DNA from: Talpa occidentalis
Taxonomy: Eukaryota > Chordata > Mammalia > Eulipotyphla > Talpidae
Assembly (NCBI RefSeq): GCF_014898055.3
Contig: NW_023601543.1
Span: 10,377,314-10,441,313 of the forward strand
DNA length: 64,000 nt
Direction of reading: 5' to 3'
Shown: in pieces, positions 23,071-34,621 of the stretch
Numbering within the stretch: the first letter of the stretch is position 1
Layout: each line of letters starts with the position of its first letter
The notes under the pieces: generated by a model
What the model was told of the DNA's origin: nothing
Database searches by the model: none
The model's input: the letters and a program-made list of their open reading frames with translations, nothing else
Program-made: the position numbers and the translations under genes

Positions 23071-23107
<37 letters not shown>
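23071..23107. repeat. (CA)n microsatellite
   Basis: About 18 uninterrupted CA units, complementary to the GT array at 22736-22779 on the same strand. Confidence 0.97.
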
Positions 23108-23109
<2 letters not shown>

Positions 23110-24685
23110 CAGGACAGGAAGAGGAAGCTTAAATGGCATTAGGGGCCAGCCAATTGTAGGTAAGGAAGTTGCCTTAAAAAGAAGCTCCCACACCACTGTC
23201 TTGATTAAAGAGCTTTCCTGGCTAGGCAAAGGGAGGGTGCAGTTTTGCAGCAAAAGATGCAGACAGAGGGCACATTTCTGCACACAGATAGCGCCACGTG
23301 TGTCCTGGGGAGGGAAATTTTCCAGGCCTTTGTGCTACATGGGAGAGGAGTCTCGCAGTAGCTTCTTCTTTTCCAATGCTGCATACTTGTGCACTCAGCA
23401 CTCTAGGGTTCAAGCATGAGCAGACACTAGGCACAAAACGCCAACCCAGGCTGCCACTCATGTAGCTGAACCCAGTCACCAATGCACTTCATCAGTTAAC
23501 AATGCTCTTATTTTCATTCTTAACAAAAATCTATCTCAAAATCTACTCCCAGCGTGGAGAAAAATGTTCACTTGCCGCTCAGGACAAAAGAATTTTTGAT
23601 CAGAGTGGTGGGTTTGAGGAGTGTTCTTCAGAGAGTTGGTGAGCAATGAAAATGATTACATTTTTAGAGTTAGCACCTCTGAACCCGGAAATGTGAACAG
23701 AGCTGACTTGGTGCTAATGTTTTCTTTTACTCCTGTAAGAAAGAGGAAAGACTGTGCTCAAGGTTGCAGGGATGTGCAAAAACCACAGTAGAGGTTTTGT
23801 GAAGAAGAACAATTGTGGCTTTTTGCACAAGTTATTCCTAAACCGAGGCTGTGGACTGCATATGACACTTTTCAAAGTAGCTTCTGGACAGGTATTTCAC
23901 TGAAATGTAGATCTTTAAGCAAGAACGGAAAGCAAAAAAATCTACGTTTCATGACCTCTGCAGGAAAGTAATAGTCGCATTGTGGAACATTCTAGAATGA
24001 CAGGCTCAAACCATGAACCGGAAGAACTTTTACGCCTTTTTGGGTAAGAGGGGAAAGGGAGGGAAAATGTAATTCCCAATAAAGGTTTCTCTGCACCCCA
24101 CTCCCTCAGCTAATTTTGTGGATCATCTCTAGCCACATCTTCTAGCAGAAGGGATCTGATTCAATAGCTGGGAAAAGGGCAGTAGAGGAAACAGAAGAAA
24201 AATTAATGTCAATCTCAGAAAGTCCAGAACACTTTTAACTCAAAAGTTGCCTGCATATATAAGGCATCTACATCGTGAGCCCATCATACTGGGAGTGCAC
24301 CTAGATGTCCTAGAAGGAATCTTCACCGTCAGTGTTACTTTCAAACTAATCCAGATTTGGATAAGATGGAAAGAAGAGAGAAGGTTTATAAGGTAAACAG
24401 AAGGATGTCACCAATAAATAGGTAAACAGCCTGATCAGTAGAATGAATATCTTCTCCCTCACTAGGTTCACTGGGCTGGTTTAAATCCTTATAGAATAAA
24501 CTAGGAGTGTTTTTTAATAGCTAACTCTCTTAAATAGCATCAGGCCCAGACAGACGCATAAATAAATTCCTTCAATATTTCAAGGAACAAATAATTTTGA
24601 TATTTTTAAAAGTGTTCTGGAACACTGAAAACCAGAGAGGTTTATCTTCTTTTCGAATGCAAAGCCAGCATAATATTGATAGCAA
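23108..24685. other. Unique-looking non-coding stretch
   Basis: About 1.6 kb of sequence without a recognisable repeat or coding segment. Open frames are short. It may be ordinary conserved or neutral intergenic DNA. Confidence 0.4.
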
Positions 24686-24689
24686 AAGG

Positions 24690-25060
24690 TTACAATAAAG
24701 TAACCAAACTAGATGACAAAGAACACACTAAATCCAAAGTCAGCAGAGGAAAGATTGGAGTAGAAGTAAATGAAATGGACAATCGATAGGACAAAACAAA
24801 AAACAACAAACGTGAGTTGGTTTTATGAAGAGATATACAAAATTGGCAAACTCTTAGACAAAGACAAAGAAATGAAAGAAGGGACATTATAACTGATGTG
24901 ACATATACAAAAATGATAAGAGACTGCTATGAACAATTCTACACCAACAAACTGGGAAAACTGGAAGAAACTGAAAAATCCCTAAAATACACAACCTACC
25001 AAGACTGAATCTTGCAGAAATAGAAAACCTGAAAAAAAAACAAGATCAAGTAATGAGATC
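24690..25060 (+). repeat. L1 ORF2 fragment
   Basis: TTGGTTTTATGAAGAGATATAC, TTGGCAAACTCTTAGACAAAG and CCTACCAAGACTGAATCTTG are L1 ORF2 phrases in the linker between endonuclease and reverse transcriptase. Many frame breaks. Confidence 0.8.
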
Positions 25061-25074
25061 GAAGTAATAATAAC

Positions 25075-25243
25075 CCCTCCATGTTTCCATTCTTTGACCC
25101 TATAAATTTGACTATTTTAAATTCCTCATGCAGTGGAACCATGAAGGATGTGTCTACCTTTCTGTGATTGACTTATTTCATTGAGCATAAAGTCCTCAAA
25201 TTTCATGCATGTCATCCCATATTGCAGAATTTCCTTCCCTTTT
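25075..25243 (-). repeat. L1 3'-end fragment (antisense)
   Basis: GTGATTGACTTATTTCATTG followed by AGCATAAAGTCCTCAAATTTC is the complement of the L1 3' 'gtgaaataagtca' region. It is interrupted by the SINE at 25245-25514. Confidence 0.65.
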
Positions 25244-25244
25244 T

Positions 25245-25514
25245 TCAAAGATTTATTTTTATTTATATGCATAGAAGAACTGGAGTGTAGGCCAGAGGTG
25301 CGGGGGTGTGTAAGAGGATTCACCAGAAACAGAGTGGGGAGCAGAACAGGTAGATCTACTGAGATACACTGCTAAGGGGAGCGACAGGTGAGACAGGAGA
25401 GGTCTGCTGCACCATGTGGGTAGCTCCCTGGGCGGAGATCAAACTCAGGTCACAGTGGCTGCCTATAGCTTGATAGTGCTGAGACCTTAACCCCTACGCC
25501 ACCCGGGAAGCCCC
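25245..25514 (-). mobile_element. tRNA-derived SINE, long form B
   Basis: Complement-strand copy with its AT-rich tail at 25245-25270 and head CCTACGCCACCCGGGAAGCCCC at the right. Imperfect flanking repeats GAATTTCCTTCCC (from 25228) and GAATGTCCTTCC (from 25516) suggest an older insertion. Confidence 0.88.
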
Positions 25515-25559
25515 TGAATGTCCTTCCTTTTAAAAGCTGAACGAGATTTCACTGTATGT

Positions 25560-25720
25560 AAAGTTGTCCCCCCTTATCCACAGGGAATACATTCCAAGAC
25601 TCCTGGAGGATGCCTGAATCCACGGATAATCCCAAACCTTATAGGTAATAGGCTTTTTCCTATGTATGCACACTACAGTGCTTGCCAGGGGTTGGCTATG
25701 GAGAAATTATGCTAATCTTC
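25560..25720. repeat. Tigger/pogo-like DNA transposon fragment
   Basis: CCCCTTATCCACAGGGAATACATTCCAAGACTCC ... GGATGCCTGAATCCACGGATA resembles the terminal sequence of mammalian Tigger-group elements. Subfamily not assigned. Key words are at 25569-25630. Confidence 0.55.
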
Positions 25721-26220
25721 AGGCATAAAATTAAGCAAGATGAGAGCACCAGAGATCTTCTGTCCAACATTGTACCTATACTCACAATGAGATACACTTA
25801 AAATGTGTTAAGAGGACAGATCTCGTGTTGTCTTAAGACAAGAAAATAAAACTTAAAAATCTGACAAAGCATGAAAAATAAATTATTAAGAGATGGTAGC
25901 TGGTCTTATGTTAATATACTCATGCCTTCACTGAGAGGGGCCCATTCAAGTAATGCACAAATCATTTAATATTTTTTAAAATCTATTAATCTGATTTACT
26001 TAATTGAAAAAACACTATTGTGACGAAGAGTGAAAAAAGTTAAATATTTATCATTGATTCCTATAAAGCCTTTAGAAGAGGAAGAATAATGACATTCTTC
26101 ATTCATAGTAGAAAGTAAAAATATTTCAGGCTTATTATCACCATAACCTTGGGCATATCACATACTCTTTGAGTCTCACCTTCCCAGTATTTTTATTGAT
26201 GTAAATAATATATGCTTCTT

Positions 26221-26572
26221 GGGCCTCCCCGGTGGCGCAGCGGTTGAGCGCTGGGTTGCGAAGCTGCCCGCAGCCTCTACAGCGCCGGTTCGATCCCCGG
26301 CTGCTCCCCGGCCACCGGAGGAGGGTCCCACATGGCGCGTAGACCTCTCCTGCCGCCCGCTGCTCCCCTCAGCAGTGTCCTTCGGTCCCTCTGCCTGCTC
26401 TGCTCCCTGCTCTGGCTCTGGTGAATTCTCTCACCCTCCCGCGCTTCTGACTGTACCCAGTGCATGTATAAACAAAAACAAACAAACAAACAAACAAACA
26501 AACAAACAAATAAATAAATAAATAAATAAATAAATAAATGAAACATGCCTCTATTAAAAAAAATTAAAAAAA
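26221..26572 (+). mobile_element. tRNA-derived SINE, long form A
   Basis: Well preserved copy with head GGGCCTCCCCGGTGGCGCAG, B box GGTTCGATCCCC, body GTGTCCTTCGGTCC, and a tail of (CAAA)n then (TAAA)n ending in GAAACATGCCTCTATTAAAA. Flanked by AATAATATATGCTTCTT at 26204-26220 and 26573-26589. It looks young. Confidence 0.96.
26470..26540. repeat. (CAAA)n(TAAA)n microsatellite in a SINE tail
   Basis: About 9 CAAA-type units followed by about 7 TAAA units, inside the 3' part of the SINE at 26221. Confidence 0.9.
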
Positions 26573-26897
26573 AATAATATATGCTTCTTGATGTCAGGAG
26601 GATTTAATAAGGTCAATGTAAAATGCTATTGCTCAACACCCAATACCCCCTACCATCTTACTGCCTCTTTTTTCACCTGTGTAACAGTCATTAACACCAT
26701 GTGCGACACGCTAAGGGAAGTGATGTACGATCACTTTTCTGCTTTCCTATTCTTTTCATTTGCACCAGTGGATGTAGAATGCTTCAGTTGCTGCTCTAGC
26801 TTATGTAAACACAGTCATGGTCTTCCTGACCATCCTCCATTCCAAGACCTCCCCTTAAAGAAAGATAGTATTGATTGGCTTCGGTGTTTGTATTAAC

Positions 26898-26980
26898 CCA
26901 ATGGCTCTCAGCCCTCATCACAAATTATCTACCCCACGTGACTCTATTGGGGAGCTGGAATTGCAAGCTGATGCAGTAGA
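26898..26980 (-). repeat. MER5-like hAT element fragment
   Basis: ATGGCTCTCAGCCCTCATCACA and TATTGGGGAGCTGG match the MER5 end (tggttctcaaccctggctgcaca ... ctggggagct), decayed. Confidence 0.6.
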
Positions 26981-27404
26981 TCATTTCATTCCAAGTTATG
27001 TACACTTTTACTAGCTCTACACAAACTGACATAGATGTCATTAGGTTCTGACATCAGCTTTGGTTCATTACTAACAATTAACCAAATGACTCCATCATAC
27101 CCTAAAAGATCATTAATTCAATTGAACGTACTTTCAGAAAGAAAGGGAACTTAAAAGAGAAGGGAGAGAACAAGTAACCAAAACTCGGGAGAGTCTCAAA
27201 ACTAGGTAAAGGCAAAAAGGAGGGTCCAAAAGAATAGAGAATCCGATTGGGCAGTACCAAACCTTGGGGCGGGGGTGTAAGCAGTGCTTGAGGGGAAAAG
27301 ATGCAACAAGGGCTAAACTTGACCTTCTTGTGTCTCCTGAAGAGCCACCCAACTCCCATTCAAGGAGGGCTTTTGCTGGGCTAATCAGCTTGGCCTGACC
27401 CTCA

Positions 27405-27610
27405 GACCTGGAACCACACCCACTGGCTTCAAAGCCCAGCCCCACTACTCGCCAAGCACATGCCATCAGGTAAGTTACCAAGCTCACTGTGCCTTCATCT
27501 CCTTACCCACAACTGTCCGTACAACTGGGGCTGTTGTGCGGCCTAAACAAGGCACCAAGAAAAGCACCTGGAAAACAGTATTATGATGTCAGGTGTTAGC
27601 TATTTATTGC
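27405..27610 (+). repeat. MIR element
   Basis: GGTAAGTTACCAAGCTCACTG ... GCCTTCATCTCC ... AAGCACCTGGAAAACAGTAT follows the MIR order on the plus strand with decay. Confidence 0.55.
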
Positions 27611-27689
27611 AAATAGTCCCAGAGTAGCTTTTTGTGCTTTCTCCTCCTGTAGCATTTGTCCCAATTGGCATCTTACAATTTCTTTTGGT

Positions 27690-27925
27690 GATTAAGTGAG
27701 GTCCGCCCAGGGTCTTGTTGATTTTGTGTAACTCAAAGCCAACTGATTTTGGACCTTAATCACATCTGCAAAATCAGTTCAATTTTGCCTTGTAATGTAA
27801 CCTAATCATGGGGGGGGTAGTCCATCTCATTAACAGATGTTGCTCACATGTGAGGGGAGGGAATTATACATGACAGGTACAGCAGGGAGTTGGAATCTTG
27901 GGGACCACCTTAGAATTCTGCTTAC
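27690..27925. repeat. Ancient interspersed repeat, family not assigned
   Basis: CCAACTGATTTTGGACCTTAATCACATCTGC and GGGAGGGAATTATACATGACAGG are phrases I recognise as recurring in mammalian genomes, but I cannot name the subfamily. Key words at 27739-27770 and 27855-27880. Confidence 0.4.
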
Positions 27926-27939
27926 TTCCATGATTATTT

Positions 27940-28028
27940 GATTAATTTCTCTTGCCCTAGATCATAAAGTCCACAAGGGCAGACTCCATTCTGTTTAGTG
28001 GAATGAATGAATGAATGAATGAAAATGA
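27940..28028 (+). repeat. L2 3' end with (GAAT)n
   Basis: CACAAGGGCAGACTCCATTC followed by GGAATGAATGAATGAATGAAT is the typical L2 3' terminus on the plus strand. Confidence 0.7.
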
Positions 28029-28029
28029 A

Positions 28030-29433
28030 AGAGAACTAAGGAAAAAGACTTGTAGATATAGGTGTTTTGATTCGCCAAAATGTCCCTCACATTCTTAAGG
28101 GAACCTTTACAACTTCACAAAAGGCTGCGGAAAGCTGACAAGCCCATAACCCAGGTGAGCAACAAGGCTGAACTCCTGTTTGGTGTTTGCTATATTAACA
28201 GCAATGGGGGAGCTGCCCAGGGCTTCTGCTGCCTGAGAAGCTCCCAAACCACTAGTTCTCCACACGCCCAACTAGCTCCTCACCTGCACCTGGAGCCTAA
28301 CACCTGGCACTCCCAGCACAGGGCCATGATTGTCTGATCTCAACTGTTTATGAAGAGATCAAGGGCATCCTGGGTGAGGGAAGGAGGGGGAGAAATGGCA
28401 TCTAAGGCCAAACCTAAGCACTTCAGAGAATGAATTTGATACCTTGCCTCAAAGGCACTCAGGCTTTTTAGCTTGGTGTGTATGAAGTTTTGCAGTTGCT
28501 GAAGATTCTGAACAACATGTCACTCTGTTCTCTCTTAGCAACTGAGCCCCTGTTCTGGGCCAGGATCCAGCGTGGGCCCTGAGGAGTCAGTATTTGTTCT
28601 AATACATGCCATACAACCACCCATTGAAATGTACAGCTCTGTGGCTTCCAGTCTATCTAATTCTAGAACATTTTCATCAGCCCAAAGGAAACCCCTCCCC
28701 TTTAGCAGTCAGGCCCCATTCCCCACCCCTCCACCCGCCACTCCCACTCAGTTTTGACTAGGGCAGGATCCTTCACACCCCTCCTTTCAAGAACTGTCCC
28801 TACTCCAGGGAGCTTTGCTCTAAACACCAATGGCAACTAAATTGTCCACCATACCACTCAGCCCTCCCCGATGCATAGGAGATTTGTGCTTCTTGAAGCT
28901 GGCCAGGGAACAATAGCAAATATTTTCACTGCCTCCCACACTGCCTGCCCTTTCTCCAGCCGGTACCTCCTATGACAACATTTCTGCAATTCTTCCCTCT
29001 TTGACACCTGGCAAGATACCACAGCACTTCAGAACTTAGGATGGAGGTGGGAAAGAATCTACTTGGGACTAACACAGTTTGGGCACTTGTGCTAGGTCTA
29101 GTCTATGCAAAGGGTTCGATAGGCTGTATTTTATAGGAGCCCCTCAGTGGAATGGTGTCCCTCTCAGGTGGAATGGAGGCAGGGAAAGATGGAGTTGCTT
29201 GTCCAGATTCAAACCCAAGTCTGTCCTATTCTTATGCTGAGCTATTCATCTTGATATGGGAGGATTCTCACTTCACAAGAGAAGCTGGATGACATAGGGT
29301 CAGACAGAATCCAAGTCCTTCCTGTACCTAACAGGTGCTGGGCACACAGTAGCTTCCGCTAGCTCAGGCCGTGGGCCATCTGTGAAGATACTGAGGTACT
29401 AAGGCAGGTGTGTGGGAGGACCTGAACCCACCC

Positions 29434-29436
<3 letters not shown>
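28030..29436. other. Unique-looking non-coding stretch
   Basis: I see no exon or assigned repeat, apart from a possible MIR trace near 29140-29230 that is too decayed to call. Confidence 0.4.
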
Positions 29437-29485
<49 letters not shown>

Positions 29486-29502
29486 ACTCACACACTCACA
29501 CA
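29437..29502. repeat. (CA)n microsatellite
   Basis: About 21 CA units followed by (TCACACAC)n variants to 29502. Confidence 0.96.
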
Positions 29503-30890
29503 GCTCAGTGGAAAAAATTTATCTCAAAGAGGCCTAGTTTCTGTCAAGAATTCATTTTTAATTCTCCAGGGATTTCTTTAAAATGGTTCCTGGACCCATG
29601 CGGAAAGGTGTACATTCTTGAATGCCTCACCCACCAGTGCCTGAGGAGCTCTGGGTTTCTGATGAGAAAAGAGATAAGGGCTCATTGTGGGAAACTTTAA
29701 AATGCAGAAAAATATAAAGAAGGAAACAAAAAGCACCCGCAACCTGAAGATAACCACCGATAACATGCTGGAGTGTTTCCTTCTAGACCCATAGGCTTGC
29801 ATCTGCGCTCAATAAAGAAAGAAATAGACACGCTTGCTACACCACTAGCTTCACACCATGGCTTTCTACCCACTTTTTCCCTGAACACTCTGTGGGGGTG
29901 AGCATTTTTCTCTTTAAGTGGTTTCCAAATGTGTCTCTATTAGGAATGGATTTTTTAAATGAATGGGCTGATTTGAGCCCTGCCTCTCTGAGGCACGTTC
30001 CATTAACTATAAATACCCACCCTAGTCAACAAAGGGAGAATCCCCAGCACTCAGAGGGTGGCCAAAGGATTCACACGGGTTGTTGTGGTGGCCATAGAGC
30101 TCCATCTCTTCCTGTGGCCCTTGGTTCTGTAGCACCAGGCACCAGCACATTGCTGTGGTGCATCTCCTCGGCATGTGCTTGGTGTTACACTTTAGTCACC
30201 TGCCCTCAACACCTCACTTCCCAATAAATGACTGCTAAATTGACTTTAAAGGGGTTTTTTGAGCATATTTAGGGTCCGTGCAGTAAGCAGCCCTCACAAA
30301 AACATTTTGGTGAATGTGTGGCCTGTTGGGACCAGAGAAAGCTCTAAGGGGCCAGTCTTAGCCACCAAGGTCATCTTCCTTCCGGTTCCCTTTTCCCAAT
30401 TTCAGGTCCATTCCCTCGAGCTGAAAGTTCGGAGGCTTCCAGCTGTTCTCATCCCCTCCTGAGGGTCGGCTTTTTGAAACCATGCTGACAGGCACACACA
30501 GGAATGGCTCGCAACATGGCCTCAAACTTGGTTTAGGGGAGCACATAAGAATGAGGCTGAAGGCTCTTGTTCTGGGGTGACTCATAGTTCTCTGGTCTCC
30601 TAGTCATGGAGAGGCAAGACCTCTCCTGGGAAACATTTTTAAGTGAAGAATTTCTCACCCATTAAGAGTCTCAGTTTCTGGAAGATTAGGTTAGCAAAGG
30701 AAAAATCAACTCATGCTTTCATCTGGGGAACTTAACTTTATAATAACTGGGCAGGAACTTCTCTTTCAATCAAATTCTGAACAAGTATTAAATGATAGTA
30801 TTAGCAAAAAAGAAAGAAAGAACATAAAGTTATTCACAAACTTACTTTTCTACCCCATCTGTTGTCATAGTTCCTTCTAGTCTTCTTGTA
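29503..30890. other. Unique-looking non-coding stretch
   Basis: No coding segment, repeat or regulatory element recognised. Open frames up to about 110 codons have no familiar features. Confidence 0.4.
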
Positions 30891-30894
30891 TCCT

Positions 30895-31050
30895 GCTTTT
30901 ATCATTTAAACTTTTTCCAACTTTATTGAGGTACAGTTGACAATGTTGTAAGGGATTTGAAACATAAATCATGATGATTTGATATGTGTATATATTGTGA
31001 AAAGATCCCCCTCTTCTAGTTAATTAGGACATCTTTCACCTCACATATTT
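30895..31050 (-). repeat. LINE-like fragment (antisense), split by a SINE
   Basis: CCAACTTTATTGAGGTACAGTTGAC ... is a phrase common in antisense L1M/old LINE 3' regions (30917-30941). It continues after the SINE at 31051-31320. Confidence 0.5.
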
Positions 31051-31320
31051 TTTTAAAGATTTATTTATTTATGCATACAAGACCTGGGCTATAGGCCAGA
31101 GATGCGGGGGTGAGAGGATTCACCAGAGACAGAGTGGGGAACAGAACAGGCAGCCTGACTGAAATACATTGCTGAGGGGAGCAGCAGCAGGTGAGACAGG
31201 AGAGGTCTACTTTGCCATGTGGGTTTCTCCCTGGCCGGCTGGGGATCGAACTCACTGCTGCAGAGGCTGTGGATTGCTTCACAGTGTGGTGCTTAACCCC
31301 TTTCGCCACCAGAGAGGCCC
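31051..31320 (-). mobile_element. tRNA-derived SINE, long form B
   Basis: Tail TTAAAGATTTATTTATTTATG at the left and head TTTCGCCACCAGAGAGGCCC at the right. Flanked by TCACCTCACATATTT at 31036-31050 and 31321-31335. Confidence 0.95.
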
Positions 31321-31400
31321 TCACCTCACATATTTATCTCCATTTAGTCGTAGCCAACAAGTATTTCTCTGTGTTGCTCCACATTTTCATAACCATGGTT

Positions 31401-31403
<3 letters not shown>

Positions 31404-31455
<52 letters not shown>

Positions 31456-31457
31456 TT
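31404..31457. repeat. (TTTA)n microsatellite
   Basis: About 13 TTTA units forming the tail of the SINE at 31404-31560. Confidence 0.93.
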
Positions 31458-31560
31458 TTTGTGGGACCCTCGCCAGTGGCCGGGGATCGAACTGGCGCTG
31501 CAGAGGCTGCGGGCAGCCTCGCAACCCAGCACTCAACCGCTGCACCACCAGGGGAGGCCC
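31404..31560 (-). mobile_element. tRNA-derived SINE, short form
   Basis: (TTTA)n tail at 31404-31457, then GTGGGACCCTCGCCAGTGGC and the tRNA-like head ending GCACCACCAGGGGAGGCCC. Flanked by TCATAACCATGGTTTTA at 31387-31403 and 31561-31577. Same short architecture as the copies at 5064 and 15724. Confidence 0.95.
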
Positions 31561-31579
31561 TCATAACCATGGTTTTAAA

Positions 31580-33497
31580 AGACAACACAATAAAATGCTT
31601 TTTTTAAGTATGTCACATCACTGTGAGATTATGGTTTTTTCTCCTACTTCTCTGCAATGGGTAAAAGGTTAAAAAGTTTAAGATATGACTGCTGCCTCCA
31701 AAGAACTTTTGTTCTTTCTGGTAGAGATGGTCATCTCTTCAAAGGCCCCTATGTTGGAGCCCCAGAACAGGTGCAGCATCAAATTGAAGACTGTCTCATT
31801 AGGTACCCCTCCATGAGCAATGGAGTGCAACTGGATGAGTCATTTTCAGTGACCTAAGTCTGCCACCCTCAAACTCAGATTCTGTATTGGCACCTATAAG
31901 ACCTACTCCTTAGCTAAAGAGCTGTTTCAGTGGCCTTGATGTGGGGCTGTATATGTGGCACCCTCTCTCACACCCTTTTAATCTGGTTGGTGGCTTTGAT
32001 GGAGAGTATGCCCTGGTGGGTTCACACCCACCCCCCAGGGTAACCAAGTGAGAAGATTCTAGTATCTTGGAGGGCGTCAAGTTAAACCTAAAGTGAGAAG
32101 CAGACTCTCGCTTACCCTAAGCGGCTCAGCTGACAGAGGTGTCACCCAGACTTTCTAGTCCTGACATGGATTAAAGCATTTTGCCACATTGCTATAAACC
32201 TCCAACCCTAAGTTTTATTTAGTGACCAGTAGAGGCTTAGAAATTGTTGAAATCCCTAAATGACTGCTTGCTGATTTTCCCAAGCATTATTAATTCAATC
32301 ATTTCTATTGTGGATCTCTTTCTTAAGTATGGACCTTTTTTTGTATCCTGATTCCATGAAGAAAGGACAATCTCGATACAAAGAAATCATCACTGGCCAC
32401 CAGTGCTCAAGAAACAAAGCAACTGGTGCCAATGGGTTCTCAAGTGAAGAGAAGCATCTGAGTACTCGGAGGCTTTAGCCATTCTGACTCCCAAGCAGAC
32501 TACCACTCCCCAGCCAATACTCACTTGGGCTAAAAATCACTTTTCTGTACTTTTCTAACTAACATTACAGGGTATTTTTATACTGACTCCAAGATTATGT
32601 GTGTTTGTGAACTTACCATGACTTTGACCGATAGTATCCTGGGCTGGTTGAAATAAGCATCTTTCCCTGCAGCGCTCACACAGACACTGGGATGTGGGCA
32701 GTGCCAACTTACCTGGAAATGAAGGCTTAAACTTTGATTTATAGAAAGATTGTGGAAAACAGCTGCTACACCAGGGTCAGCAGAAGCAGCCCCAATGCCA
32801 TTCCCTATAGCTTCAAAGAAGGAGGCTTGAATATTTAGTTTTCTCCTTTAAGACCAGCTTCTGGATATTTCCCTGCTAAAAGGTGGTAGATTGTACCCCA
32901 CCATTGTCCAAAAAAACAAAAACAACAAAAAAGACATTTTTCCCCTTTGAATTGCCTATTTGGTTTCCTCAATAAAATATTGCAGTAGCTCTGTCCACAG
33001 CCATTAGCTTTCCTCTAATTGCTCTGACTCAAATGGAGATTGACTTTGTGGTTGGAAATTTTATGACATTACCAAGAAAGCTCAGTCAGTACCAGGACTC
33101 TTCTCAAACTCCTGTTTGTAACCCCAAGGAAAGACCTTTAGCAGGAAAGGCCAATATACTGATATGCAAAACAATTATGCGATGTTCGGTAGAACTCAAT
33201 TAGCGAGCCTACCCTTCTCTCTGCTGTTTTTTTGGTCAAAGGAACCAACTCAAGGAAATTTTTAGTGAGGCTACCTACCAATTTTTTATGTTCTTGAGGG
33301 ACAAACAATTTCTGGAAATTGAACAGCCAGACAATATCAAAAGTTTATTTTAAACTGGTAGTTTCAAAATTATTCCCCACCAAACCTTTATGTTTGCTTT
33401 TCTCCTTGCTATGGGTCATCATTTGCTGGAAGTAGAAATATGGCTTTTATAAGATGTGAGGACATCACCCACCGCACTAAGGTTCAAAATGGAAGGT
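31580..33497. other. Unique-looking non-coding stretch
   Basis: About 1.9 kb without a recognisable exon or repeat. The only simple tract is an A-rich AAAACAAAAACAACAAAAAA run at about 32911-32932. Confidence 0.4.
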
Positions 33498-33510
33498 AAG
33501 AGTAACAAGA

Positions 33511-33782
33511 TGGGGGACTCCCTGGTGGCGCAGGCGGTTGAGCGCAGCACTGTGAAGCTGTCCACAGCCTCTGCGGTGCCGGTTCGATCCCCGCCAGCCG
33601 TGGAGCAACCCACATGGCGTGGCAGACCTCTCCTGTCTTGCCCGCTGCTCCCCTCAGCAGTGTATTTCAGTCAGTCTGCCTGTTCTGTTCCCCACTCTGT
33701 CTCTGGTGAATCATCTCACCTGTACATCTGGCCTGTACCCCGGTTCTTGTATAAAAATAAATAAATCTTTAAAAAAAAAAAA
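33511..33782 (+). mobile_element. tRNA-derived SINE, long form B
   Basis: Head CTCCCTGGTGGCGCAGGCGG, B box GGTTCGATCCCC, body ending CCCCGGTTCTTGTATAAAAA and an AAATAAATCTTTAAAA tail. Flanked by AAGAGTAACAAGA at 33498-33510 and 33783-33795. Confidence 0.96.
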
Positions 33783-33934
33783 AAGAGTAACAAGAGGCCC
33801 AGTAAAGAAACTAAACATATGATAGGGATAGGGCAGAGTGGATGACCTGTTATCGCCTCATGGGGTGGGAGGTTGAAAGAGACCTTGGAACAGTGGTGCT
33901 TGTCAATGTGCAGATTACAAGACCCCAACACAGG

Positions 33935-34050
33935 ACATTCTGATTCAATGGGTCTGTGTTAGGGCCCAGGATTCTTTGGTAACTAGTACCTCAGGTGATG
34001 ATGCTGCAGGTGGTCCAGGCTGATCCCATCTTGAGAAATCCTGCTCTAGC
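33935..34050. repeat. MER5-like hAT element fragment
   Basis: ACATTCTGATTCAATGGGTCTG ... GGGCCCAGGATTCTTTGG ... CAGGTGATGATGCTGC follows the MER5 order. Confidence 0.7.
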
Positions 34051-34059
34051 AGGAAGCAG

Positions 34060-34180
34060 GTACAACCCATTCATTTTACAGATAAGGAAAAAGAAGCCTT
34101 GAGAAATAAAGTAATTTGTTCCCAGCCCTTGAGTATGAGATTAGGAAGGCAGGTTTCTTAGGCCACAGCCTTTCCCTCCT
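34060..34180 (-). repeat. MIR fragment
   Basis: TTTTACAGATAAGGAAAAAGAAGCC ... GTAATTTGTTCCCAGCCC is a decayed MIR core on the complement (from 34075). Confidence 0.6.
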
Positions 34181-34621
34181 TGCTGTTATGAGGTCTTTTT
34201 CCCTCTTCTGGACGCTCCACCTGAACCTATGCCAATGGCCAAGGCAGTCAGGCCTGTTGTTTCCAGTTGGCACTGGTATCTCTTTTCCCAACAGGCCTCA
34301 AACTGAGTGTGTTTCACTGGTAAGGGAGGGGCATCCACGAAATTGATCTGACCCCCTTAGCTTCATCATTCCCCATAAAACTGAGCAAACCACAGCACAG
34401 AATTTCCTGGGATCAGAGTGCCAAGCAGTAAGGACAAACTGAGCTGTGTAGTCACCTCTGGTTAAGACAGTCTGCGATTTCACGTGGGTGACCCTTGCCC
34501 TGGAAACAACTAGTCCCATTGAGGGCCTCCCAAGATACCTGGCCCTTTTGCACATACAAGTCATTAAAAACTGGGGTATTCGATCACCTTACCTACTTGA
34601 AGAAATCAATTGACCATACTT

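Noticed and set aside
26221..26300. Possible functional tRNA genes at the SINE heads
   Set aside because: The heads have A- and B-box-like sequence but lack a foldable acceptor stem and are followed by SINE bodies and A-rich tails with target duplications.
22736..29502. GT/CA arrays as a CRISPR-like or satellite array
   Set aside because: They are simple dinucleotide microsatellites with no spacers or higher-order units, in a mammalian genome.
31169..31672. 167-codon open frame
   Set aside because: It reads through two SINEs and a TTTA array (visible as a YLFI repeat); not a protein gene.
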